Positions 10,869-21,870 of a DNA stretch of 64,000 bases are shown here, piece by piece. The stretch comes from Parus major (taxonomy: Eukaryota > Chordata > Aves > Passeriformes > Paridae), in NCBI RefSeq assembly GCF_001522545.3, contig NC_031783.1, forward strand, positions 8,457,433 to 8,521,432, in the 5' to 3' direction. The notes beneath the pieces are model-generated. The model was not told the origin of the DNA, made no database searches, and saw nothing but the letters and a program-made list of their open reading frames with translations. Numbering within the stretch: the first letter of the stretch is position 1; every line of letters starts with the position of its first letter. The position numbers and the translations under genes are program-made.

Positions 10869-13800
10869 GGTTGGGGTTTTTTCTGTGTTTATAATTTCCC
10901 TTTATTTCCCTTCACTCTGTTCTTGTGCTTAGACACTTACAAGCTTTATTGTTGTTAGAGAACACTGAGTGCCTGGATGTCTGTCTTGAAAAGAAAAGCA
11001 GAGAGTTGTTTTCACTTTGTGAAATTCCACTAAATTCAGTGGAAAGCATAAATTCAAAGAATTTAGGATCAGATTTCAAAATACCATGAGAGACTTTTGA
11101 AACTGGTGGATTCATCCTGGATGCTGAGTCTCAGTCTCCACACCGATGTCATTTACCTCTCCCAGAGTTACCTCCCTACTCCCTTCTTGTGCTCTGTTGT
11201 AAAGTGCAAAGCACTTCAAGGCCATTCTGTGCCAAGAGAACTTGAAGAGCTCTGGCTCACAACCAGGTAGACCCTGGGGCCAGTTCTCAAACACCAACAG
11301 AGAGAAACCACAGCCTCTCCATCTTCATTGAGAATAAACGAAGCTTTGCCTGAAATGCTCTTTTCAAATTTGTGAATGCTAAAGCAGAAAAAATCCCCGT
11401 GGCTTCCTTCTCTGCTTTCCACCCACACTCCTCAGCAAGTGATTTCCTTGGAGCTGGTGGGATCTCTGTTCAGGCAGAGGATGGTTATTTACTGCTGTAA
11501 GTCCTGTACAGGCTTGGGAGCGTGGGCTCTCCAGGGCTATCACAGCCTCTGCAGTCCCATCTATCACTTTGTTTATCACATGGAGATAGATTCCCTTTAA
11601 AACTTCTCTTTTGCTGGTAGATTTGCTTTGCACCAAGACCTAGTGTGAGTTCATATTCTTTTTGAGGGGAAATAAAGGGCAGTGGAGATTCTAGCCTGAA
11701 GAATGTAGCCTGTGAATTTTATCCCTGCATTGCACACACATTTTGATGGTCCTTGCTGTGTGTTTTATTGAAGCTGAGTCATAAGCAAATCTTAATTCTT
11801 TGGAAGGAAGGAAATGGAGTTTGGGTAAAAACATTACACGTCACAAACAGATCCAGCAAAGGGACTGCTCAAGCTGTGAGAATACAGTGCCATATCTCAG
11901 CAAAAGGGAGAATTGAAGGTCAAAAGGAAAGTCCTTGTGCTGCATTACAGTTTTCATCACCTGAAGCTTGTCTGGACTCGGTGATGTTTCTGGTGACAGG
12001 GTCATCACAGTGAGATGAGCTGACTGTGCTCGTGTGCCTTTCCTCAGAAACAGCCCCAGAGTTAACAGGGGCTGTTGGCTGGTCTTGGAGTTCAGTGTTA
12101 GGATGATGAACACTTCCCATGGCTTGGGGCTGACACAGCTGCTGGTGTTGGGGCTTGGTCAAGGCACGGCATTTTTGAGGGAGGTTTTTGAGGCAGGAGG
12201 GCGAAGCTCTTGTGTTATGGATGCAGGATGTTTCCTTGGCAGCTGCCCTTAGGAATGCTGCCTTTGGCTGGGGAGGAGAGGGGGAACCACACCAGCTGAG
12301 CTGGGCAGCTCAGGAGAGGGTGCTGGTTTTTGGGGAGGCTCAGCCATGACTGGCAGTGTGCAGCACAGCATCCACCCCGTCTCACAGAGATCAGGACACT
12401 GCAGAGGCGTGGGCAGAAAGCAGCCAGGCTTGGGGCTCCCTGGGGATCCACTTGGGCAGGCACAGCTGGCTGCAGCTCAAACACCACTGACTTGCAGCCA
12501 AGCCTTGAAATAGGGTAGGCAGAGGGCGGCATGTTCTGCCACCAGCAGTTTGACTTTGAATTTGTTTAGAAAGTTAAGTGTCTTTTTTTTTCCCTTTCAG
12601 GTGATGCCTGGCTGTTTGCGGTCAGAAGCCTTTTGATCTTCATGGAGCTCACCATGAGGGAGAGGTTTAGGTGTACCTAATTCAAAGTTCTGCACCTTTC
12701 ACCCCCTCTGGTGCAGGATGCCACTGCTGTCACACTTTGAGAGGCAGTGAAAGGCCAGAGACACTCATTTGTCAGGATGCTTTTATAGGAGCCCCTGCCC
12801 TGCTGACAAGAGGCAGCCCAAGTGTGCTCCCTCCTGCCTCTTGGGCAGGACTTTGGGCCCTTCCTCTGCCTCTCCTGGAGCTATGGAAGGGCAGGTTGTC
12901 CTCACTGCAGCCAGCTGGAAACCTGCAGAGTCTGAGGCCCACAGTGAGACAGCAGCTTTTGGAGGGGCACTCAGTGCCACCAGACACAGCCAGACCAGTG
13001 GGGCTATCAATTAAATTATCATTAGCAAAGCTACCTAGCAAACACAGCTGCAGAAATGTGGTCCTTTTCCTCCCCCTTCCTTTGGCCAGCTGATATTCCT
13101 CCTACATGCTGCAGAGGGATTTTATTTTGTTCAGGTTCAGGCTGCAAATCTGGCTGATATTGAAAGGGGTTTTGGAGGACATTTGATGTTTCTGAGGCCA
13201 TCCAAGGTCATGTTCCTCCAGGTTCCTTCTGGTTTCTGCTCTTTCTTGGGGTTAATATTGCAGTAGGAAAGAATAAAAGGCCCTTTCTGTTTTCAGGATC
13301 TAAAATGAAGGAACTGAACAGACAGAAAATTATAAACTTCATTTTAGAAATATTAATTGTTGAATTCATGAACTGTTGGCCTTGAGGAACAGTATCCACA
13401 CAGGTGCTGCCCTGGCAGAAAGTTTAAATGGGATGTGTGCACACAGCATCCCTGGAAGGGCAGCACATGTTGGCTGTGCAGCCCAGCCCTGGAGTGCTCC
13501 CAGCTGGCAGGCAGCACCAGGGACCGTGCCCTGGGGCAGGGGCTGGGCTGCCACAGCTGGAGATCAAAGCCTGAAAGTGCATTTAAGGTGTTTGATTTTG
13601 CAAACATGGATGCAAGCAGCACTGTGTGTGTTAGCAGGTCCTCAGGTGTCATGGCACTGCAAGTATTTTCCAGTTCTGACCAGGCCAGTGGAGAGTCCCA
13701 CTGCTGTGTGAGCTCCAGCTTCCTGCAAACACAGCTCCAGGTGCTGCACACAGCCATGTACCCACATAATATCGATACTTTCCTAATCTGGCAGGTTAAT

Positions 13801-16800
13801 CTGTACACCCATGTGAAAAAAAAACCTCACTGGGTTGAATCATTGTTCTGTTTATATTTGGGAGAGAATTCACTTGTCTGTTGTTTGCCATTGCACCCTC
13901 AGAAGATGGAGGCCTCTGGCCAGCAGGATGAAGCGTGGCTTTGTTTTACTATTTACAGTGGCTGGCAAACACGGTGCTGAAGAGTGAAAAAGCATGCAAA
14001 TAACTTGTTTATCCCCAGAGATGGATGCTTTGTGCTGTCACAAGCTGTGCTGTTGACTTGACCCAGCTTTACTTTCCTGGAGCTGGGGGAGCTGACAAAG
14101 CTTACTGAGGAAGACTCCTAAGCCAGAGGGCCTTTGGTTTCACAACAGCTCCATGGAGCATCACAATGTTTTGATCTAGGTATCAATTACATGAGAAAGG
14201 AAAGGAAGGTGGGAAATAAAGATGGTAAAATAAAATTTTTAAGTGCAGGTTTGAAATCCCACAGCAAAAGTTGAGAGCAGGGCTGAGTAGATGGGGGGGA
14301 TGCATGGGATAAGTAGGGAGGCTGGTGACCGACCACAAAAGATAGATTGGTTATTTAAATATTATTTGTTTTTCTATCTGAGGAGACTTTTCTGAATCAG
14401 ACTTAAAAAATTGGGGTGAATTTAACATTTTTACCCAAACTGCTGCTAATCACTTCACTGAAACCATCAGGCAGCCTCCCACCTAGAGCATCCTCCTGTG
14501 CTGATCCCTGGGTCTGCAGGCTTACCCATCTGTCACTGGCAGCCCAGTGCCACCCCAGCAAAAATAGGAGCATATTTATGTCAATGCTCATGTCCTTGCT
14601 GTGTGTTTGTGCAGAGCATGATGGACTCTGTATTGGATCAGAGCTGCTGGGTCCCAGTTCCTGACTGACACCTGGCAATGTGGGTTGCTGGCTCACAGGT
14701 AAACTTGGTCAGCAAGGTCCTTGTGCCTCAGGAAAAAATGGGTGATAGCTCACTTCAATGTTGTTTGAAGCTAAATGACCCCAGCTTCTCTCATATGAAC
14801 AATTCTGTGTGGGTTTTTTTTCTGTAAATCTGTGTTATGGTCCTACCTACCACTGCAGCTCAGCACACTCAGCCTTCATGAATTTATTCCTATGACAGTC
14901 CTGTGCATTTGGGAGCAGAGATATGGAGGATCTGTGGGAAGCCAGGAGGCTTTCAGGAGAAAAACAGGCTTTAGTTTGTGTAGTGCTTGTGTGTGCTGTG
15001 TTGTGCTTCCCCATTCCTGCACAACATTTGCTTTGCTTTAACTGAGACTGAGCAAGATTGAATTATATCTTTGGGGAAAGGCAAACAAAAACCATATTGG
15101 GTGTTCTCTCTCAGTGCTAGCAGTACAATGCTTAGATGAGTGCTTAGGCTGCTGATCCTTCAGAATCTCCTATTACAGAGAGCTTAACTTCAAAAGTAAA
15201 AAAACTTTGCTGGGAATCTCAGCCAGTTTAGAAAAACCCCATCCACCGTTGCTAGCAGGAGGAAGGCTCTGAACTGAAGCAAACCCCAGTGGGTGCATCT
15301 CCAGATTCCCGAACACACATTTCCCCAGAAATCCTCGCCTCACCTCGCAGCCAGCGACTCAAGCGTGCGAGGAGCTGGATTAATCCATGCTCGTGAGACT
15401 GAGAGCTCTCCTGAGGAAAACAGCCAGGCAGGGTGGGGAGGAGGCTCCTGGGGATTTCTGTATTTCTCCTTAGAGCTGCCTGAAAACTTTCTGTCAAAAT
15501 ACTGAATGGTGTAGTTTCTGACAGCTGCATTAGTTGTTCCTTCCCATAGCCACCCCGAAGATGTGGATTATTGTGATGTTTGCACAGTCAGGGGCCAGAG
15601 GTCAGCCACAGCCCAGTACCTGTGAAGGGCTGTTGAGCACATGGATGTCTGAATTTTTCCACCAGGAACACACTTTTGCCTAAATGTGGTAGCTTTTCTA
15701 GTTTGGGCAATCGAAATTCGACATTGTAACTTAAGTCATACTCAAATTGCATCTGTTTCACTTAAAATAAAATAAGAAAATAGCAAAATGCAGCATCTCA
15801 GTGTAAAAGAGTGCATCTCCTGAGCCCAGATTCCTGCTCTCCTGACTCTCTAAATGCTGAGTATCCCAGTGGCCCAGGCAGTGTGGCCTGCCAGGCACTG
15901 AGCCTCACTGCTGGGAATGTCAGAGAGGGAGTCCTGCCCAGGGGCTGACAGTGGGCTGATGTCCAGCTCTGGACAAAGCCCAGCACGACCCAAATCCAAG
16001 CAGGAGAAAGCCACTGTCATTTCTGTGCCAGCTGAATTGCTGGGCTGGAAAAGTCATTCATGTAAGTAAATGATTAGTGACTGATTGGCCTCTATGTGGT
16101 GAGTCCATCACCATCAATAACCCTAACACAATCTGTGATCCTTCCAAAAAGACCATCATTAGATGGACTGATGTCAGCACAGCCTCCCCAGTCCAAGACT
16201 TTGATATAATCTCATAAATTAGGAAGATTTTCAGGCCAGACAACACTTTAGTAGTCTATGTGGACATTGAAGAGCTGCTGCAATGAACCTTGTAAAACCA
16301 AATGCTGAATATAAAAAGGACCAAACAACAGTTTGCCTTCAGCATTCTGGAAGTTGTATGAGGCCAAAATAATTTTAACAGATGTGATCAGATCCCATCT
16401 CCTTTTAGCATGGAGTTAACAGCTTTGCAGTTACTGATGGCAGGGGGAAGGAGAGCCACCAGCTTCGACACAAGGGACGTGGTAGCAGAGTAGGGAGATG
16501 AACAGAAAAAGAAACTACAAAGTCTTGCTGTCAGAGAGAAGTGAGGCTGGAGTGCCTGGTCAGGCAGAGTGAGTGTCTCTTGGCTTTGCAAACGAATCAT
16601 GCCCATGGTTATCTGGACCCTGATCTGCCTTTCCCTGAAGTGGGTGCCAAAGTGCCCTTGGGTTCACCACTGCACAACAGGCCCCAGCTTGTTTCATCTG
16701 TAAGTGATACTCTGCCCCTGCAAATGATCTCTGTGAGCAGTCAATGTGATTCCCTGTGCCAGTGATAAAGCTGAGCTCATGGGGAGTTGTGCCAATGCTT

Positions 16801-18564
16801 TTAGACAGTAAACTTTTGGACAGAAGTTATGCAAATGTTCAGATTAATTTAGATATGCAAGTAGCCCCCCAAAAAAATCAATGGAATCACTTAGATGATT
16901 AAAATAACTTTGTCCAAAGTGTTTTAAGCCTCTGTGCAGCTCCCTAGTCTCTATGGATGGCTTGCACACAGATCTGTTCACTTACAAAGATTAAAAAGGA
17001 ACATTTTCATTAAGAAAACTTGCTCTGCTTGAATGCAGAGAAGGTGACTCAGTAAAGCAAGCTATTCTTTTCCCCCTGGCATGTGTTGTGCCCAGGTCTT
17101 TATGTTCCCATGTGCAGACACTGTCTATGAGAGACATTATGCCAAGCTCTGTGAATCCCTGATGTTTGCCAGTGTGGTTTCTTTATTTTTAGTAGTTCCT
17201 GGGTAAGGACTGAATCCATCCATGTGCAAAAGATCACAATTGACAGAGAGGGGAGGCATGCATGTGTTTCGAGACATGTGCCTGGGGTGGCTGTGGTTAT
17301 GTAAGGGCTCTTTTGACATGGCCAATTACATAAAATGGAAATACAGGGGAGGAAGGCAGTGCATGAATGCAGAGAGATAATCTGGCTGTAGCAGTGGAAC
17401 CTGTGTCACTGCAGGTGCAGGGATTGAAGCACAAGGAGGGTCACCAGGCTGGTACATCTAGGCCTGCCCAGGGATCCCCAGGTGCTGCTGGCTGGGCTCA
17501 AGGGAGGCAGGGATCCTCCTGCTGCAGCCCCTGTGCTGGATGGCCATCGGCAGGCTCGTGGCATTGCCTCTGCAGGCGCTGGGCACAGCACGGCTGCGCA
17601 GCACCACGGTCAGTCAGGTGCAGTCTTTGGAAATCTGGTCCTTTTTGTTACATTTTAAACTGAAATGTGTTTAGTGAGCTGCAGGAGACAGGGCAGGGGC
17701 AGTTTGCCACGGCAGCAGTAGGAGGAGGCAGTGCTAGTGCTGGTTAAATGACGTGTGGGGGCACAGCCAGAGAGGACATGGCAGGAATGCCCAGTGGAGC
17801 GGATGCTTCGGCTGTGGGAGCTCAGCCCCCAGGGCAGGACTCACTGCTCTGAAATCCCTGAAGCTGGCACAGGCATTGAGAAGGGCTTTTCTCAGTGAAA
17901 AGGAAGTTTAGAATTGTTTGGGCAGGCAGTGGGTGATCAGCTCAAATCCAAACGTGGACTCTTCTCAGTGTGCAAGGACCTCTACAGCTTGCTCACCTTT
18001 TCCAGAGGTAACACTTCTGCTCTGGCATCACGGCTGCTTCACTGCTGCAAGGGCTCTGTGCCTGCTGCTGGGAAGGGAGGGAGAACAGAGGTTTGTGCTG
18101 CCCTACTGAATTTCAGACAAGAAATTGGAGATCTCCCATGAGAAAGGCATAATGCAGATGTACTTCTTTGTTTCAACCTGTGTCAACCTTTCCAAGTGTA
18201 AAGATCAGCACTTTGTCCAACCAAAGGGTCACAAAGGGCTAAATTTTGTGTCTGGAGCAAATCTACAATCCTCTGCTGAGCAATTTCCAGCGAGCCATGA
18301 GTCTGTTGCAGTTTGTGGCACAAGCTCAGGATGTAGTGACCCCTCTCTGAAATCTCGTCTTCATGAGGCTCCTGCATTTCACGTTTCACTGCTGTGGCCA
18401 CGCCTGTGTCCTCATGTTCATGCAGTCACCAGGTCCAGCAGCAGCAGGAGTGCCCTGGTGTGGGGTGGATGTCAGATTTAACAAGGTTTTAATGTTTCTG
18501 AGGGGAAAGCACACGTTTACCAGCCTCTGGTTTATAACCACAGGGCTGAACCAGGGCACTGGGG

Positions 18565-18775
18565 CTCCAATCGGCACCTGCCCGTCCGTGTGAGCCGTGT
18601 GCCTGTCCGAGCATCCCTGCGGAGCAGCCTGGCCGGCTCCCACGCATTCCCAACAGATGGTGCTGCCGTGCCACCGAAACATAAAGGCATGCGAGGAACG
18701 GAGCTTCCAGGGACATTCCGTGCTCCCTGCACTTTCCCCCACGGTCTCCCGGTTGAATTGGAGTGGGTTTCGTTT
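18565..18775. other. Isolated CpG-rich patch
   Basis: About 200 bases in which CpG is frequent (for example in CCGTCCGTG, CTGCGGAG and GGCCGGCTCC), whereas flanking kilobases have almost none. It is too short for a classical CpG island. Options are an orphan promoter or exon, or a young GC-rich repeat. Open frames here carry no known motif. Confidence 0.5.
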
Positions 18776-18854
18776 TTCCCAAACAGCCTGCACAGACTTT
18801 GCCTGGCTTCAGTGATTATCCCTACCAGCCCAACAGGATCAGCCTGGCAGGATT

Positions 18855-18975
18855 CATCCTGCCCTTACTGCAGTGTCAGAGGGCCGTGGCTCTGGTCTTG
18901 GTGAGGCTGCAGTTCCACTCTGCCTCCTGGTCCCGGGGATTTTGGCCTCTGCCTGCACAGCCACTGAAGCCCAGC
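18855..18975. repeat. Dispersed repeat copy 1 (pairs with 20769-20884)
   Basis: About 120 bases beginning CATCCTGCCCTTAC and ending CCCAGC align with 20769-20884 in the same orientation, with roughly four in five bases matching by eye and a few indels. Shared blocks include GTGGCTCTGGT, TTCCA.TCTGCCTCC, TTTGGCCTCTG and CTGCACAG. The flanks do not obviously match, so this may be an unnamed interspersed repeat rather than a long local duplication. Confidence 0.8.
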
Positions 18976-20768
18976 AGGGAGAGCAGCGGGTGCCAGCTGT
19001 GTCTCCTGGCCTCAGTGGCACAGAGGACACTGTCTCTTCAGGAGTGTACCTAAACTGCTTTATCCTGGTGAATACATGATGTGTTTGACACAGCTTGGCT
19101 CTGCCTGCAGCAATAAGGCTGGTTCTGGTCTAGGAAAGGGTGGATGGAGCTTCCTGTCCTCGCTCCCTCAGCCTGCCCTGCAGTGAGGGGCTCCCCTGTC
19201 CTGGCTTGGAGAGAGGGACACTGCTCTTTCCCTGCACACTGAAGTCATGCTGCTTTTGGTGCAGCCTCTCTCAGGAGTATCTGCAGCCTGAGGATGCCTC
19301 AGGAAGGTGGAGAGGACAGTGTCTGCCTGGGGAGGAGTCCAGGTGTGCTGTGTGTGATTTGGGTGAGGCCTGTGCCTGGCAGGGTTAGGAGCTGATGGCC
19401 ACGAGGAGCTGGAGCCATCTGGGCCCTCACATCCTCTACCAGAACTCTTGGTCCTTTCATGGCTGGGATTGACAGGTCTGTTCCCTCCTCTCTATCCCCA
19501 AACAGGTGCTGGGAGGACCCTGGTGTCTGGTGTGGCTGTGGTGTGAGTTTTGGTGGCATTAATACTGGAGAGGGGCAAGGCAGAGCCAGCAGCTGTGGCA
19601 GGGCCTTAAGGGGGTGGTGCTGGGAGCAGCAGCACAGGGATGTTTTCTGCCTTGCTCAGGCTGATGTTTGTGCACACCTGCACAAACACTCAAACCTGCT
19701 CACAGGCCTTCCTCGTGCTCCCTGTGTGCCAGCTTCTCTTGGCCCCATGTCCCTGCAGTCTGCCTGCACTGGATGAATTTACTGCTGTTGAACAATAATA
19801 GTGCGTAAAGAAGGCAATAGGGAAAATGGGAAAATACATTCAAAGAACTGAACATTCAAATTCACTTTACAGGAGGTGATCATGTCACTACCCAGCCCCT
19901 TGCAGAGCCTGCATGGCTCCATCACCAGGAAGCACCGCTGAGATGGGGTGAGCCATGAACAGCCTCTCAAAGCATTGACCAAGGCCAGTCACTAAAAGAC
20001 TCAAAAGGCAGCTTAGGCATTGATCTGTGAGCTGGCAGCACTGTGCTGGCTGGCCAGGACTTTGATCTAAATGAGAACCCCATCTTTCAAACCCAACTTC
20101 ATTCTCTTGCCAAAAACTGGAATTGCCCTTTTGTATCTCGAGGCCATGAAATTAAGTGATTCCTTTGCAGGTCATGTGCACCCCTGAAAAGCACAGACTG
20201 GGCTGATTTTCTGGAAACCCAGGGAAACCCTTGAATAAATGCACAGTCAAGTGATGAGTTTCCTTAACTATTGCTGACAGTAAAATTTGCTCCCCACCTC
20301 CATGTAGAGGAAATGATGTTGATATCAATTCACCCTAATTTAGCTGAAATTACCTTTGGTGTATGCACGGCTGTGCTTTGGAATAGTAACAAAATTTTGG
20401 CTCTATTCTCACATGAATATTTTTCCAGTGGATGCAGTTTATTGATTTCAGAAAAAAATAAAAAAAAAAATATTTTCAATACTGTAACCCTTTAAACATA
20501 TTTCTGCTAATCTTAATTTCTTGGGCTGAGGTACTGTCCTGGGGGGAGAGCCCTGGCAGTATTGATGGGTTTATTGAACTCTTGTGTGGCAGGTGAAAAA
20601 CTCAGCAAGGCAGCTGGTTTCCTTTCTTCTTCTGTCTTTGGCCTGTGAGCTCTGGCTCGTAACACAAAGAGATGACAGGAAAGTATTTGCTGAGTGGGGT
20701 ATTCAGCAGTCTTGTGTCTAAGCCAGCCTTTGTCACACACCACTGCCCTGAGGAGAAGCAAGCTGCCC

Positions 20769-20884
20769 CATCCTGCCCTTACAGCAGCGTCAGTGGGCCA
20801 TGGCTCTGGTTGTGATGGGGCTGAGGTTCCATTCTGCCTCCCATTTTTGGGGATTTGGCCTCTGTCTGCACAGTGAAACCCAGC
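20769..20884. repeat. Dispersed repeat copy 2 (pairs with 18855-18975)
   Basis: Second copy of the ~120-base unit, 1.9 kb downstream of the first and in the same orientation. It overlaps the end of the near-open minus-strand frame at 20779-21693, so the repeat and that frame may belong to one element. Confidence 0.8.
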
Positions 20885-21693
20885 TGCTGGTGCAATCCTG
20901 GAGCAGCTGCATCACTGTTGGTGTGTCTGCTGCTGCAGTGATCTGAGCCAGTGAGTGTCACCTGTGAACCTCCACAGATGGGCCCACTGGAGATTCTCAT
21001 CTCTACTGGGGTCACCACAAACTCCTCTCCTTTTGGCCCAGCACATCTGCACTGGTCCTGGCATTCCAGCCAGGCAGCCCCAGTTAGGATTAAATTGGAT
21101 AAATCCCCAGTTCAGGGAGGTCTGACAGTTAAATTACCCTCAGCAGGTTTTCTGGGCCCATCAAGTGAGACTTTAACCTTCTGCTTGTGTCCAGTATGAC
21201 TTCTGGCTACTCCCAGTTTGCAATCTCCCTGGAGGCCTGAAAGTGGAATGTGGTGGGGTCTGTGAGGAGGTGGTTTGTGACCAGTACCAGTGACCAGACA
21301 GGGACTCTCTTCCCTGGGAGGAGCCCAGCAATGGAAGGTCAGGTTAGAGTGCAGCAGCACCTCCACAGCTGCCATCTCCAGAGCATGTCCCCAAGATCCA
21401 GGATGCCAAAGCTCAGGGGTTTTGCTCCCAATGGCTCCCTCCCTTGCCCCTTTTCCCTTTACCAGTGTGGCAGTGGGTGATCGGGCACAGCAGGGCCAGT
21501 TTGCCCAAGGGGATGTGGGTGAAGCAGGGAGAGCTGCGCTGTGCCAGCTGGGGCTGGTGGCACTGGGTGGCACCGGGTGGCACTGGGTGGCATTGGGTGG
21601 CACTAGGTGGCACCATTGACTTGGGAGCGAGGATGGACGTGCAGGACTCGGGAGAGCTGCTCCGAGGTGTCTCCATCGGGCAATCCTCGGCAC
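20779..21693 (-). pseudogene. Near-open frame with one in-frame stop, weak Ig-like motifs (unidentified)
   Basis: Reading leftward from 21693, one frame stays open to 20779 except for a single TGA at 21114-21112, about 300 codons. Two short stretches resemble immunoglobulin-domain B strands (SNLTFHCWAP, about 21330-21360, and GGSQVTLTGSD, about 20940-20975). Between them are EGNLTVRPP and CAGPKGEEFVVTPVEM. The 5' part overlaps the 10-bp tandem array and is low-complexity, so it is not protein-like there. I do not recognise a family. It may be a decayed gene fragment, part of a mobile element, or chance openness in moderately GC-rich DNA. No start, splice site or signal peptide supports a working gene. 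Confidence 0.2.
21556..21615. repeat. 10-bp tandem repeat, six units
   Basis: Six units of GGTGGCACTG with single changes (ACCG, ATTG, ACTA, ACCA endings). It encodes the Trp/His/Pro-rich repeats seen in spurious frames on both strands. Confidence 0.95.
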
Positions 21694-21870
21694 AGCTTTA
21701 GCCCTCTCCTAGCGCTGAGGGTACGTGCATCCCTCACTCTCAGAGTACCTGACCACCAGAGCTGCCTCGGACCTTGCCTTTGAGCCGCCTTTGAGATTCG
21801 GGACTTGTCCCGTTGCTGGCCGAGGGCTGTGGGGACAGTCCCGGGGAGCCCCGAGTGCAGCAGGGCAGGA
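21620..21870. other. Isolated CpG-rich patch next to the 10-bp array
   Basis: About 250 bases with many CpGs (ACTCGGGAG, CTCCGAGG, ATCGGGC, AGCGCTGAGG, GAGCCGCC, GGCCGAGGG, CCCCGAG) between CpG-poor flanks. This may be an orphan promoter or exon, or a GC-rich repeat. No coding motif was recognised. Confidence 0.5.

Larger units (their letters stand above)
5405..18560. other. Intergenic, no gene seen
   Basis: Over 13 kb of ordinary noncoding sequence. Open frames are short (all under about 180 codons), lack motifs, and overlap one another on both strands. I see no convincing exon, RNA gene or intact mobile element. Minor items are a short hairpin at 8892-8913, a 21-base T run at 10848-10868, and a weak CR1-like phrase (TGGGGTTGGACTA) near 5700. 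Confidence 0.6.

Noticed and set aside
12671..13093. 140-codon frame and opposite-strand frames at 12.7-13.1 kb
   Set aside because: Overlapping open frames on both strands with no family motif, splice signals or codon pattern; chance openness in GC-richer DNA.
13353..13980. 151- and 181-codon frames on opposite strands
   Set aside because: Mutually overlapping, Cys/Ser/Trp-rich and motif-free.
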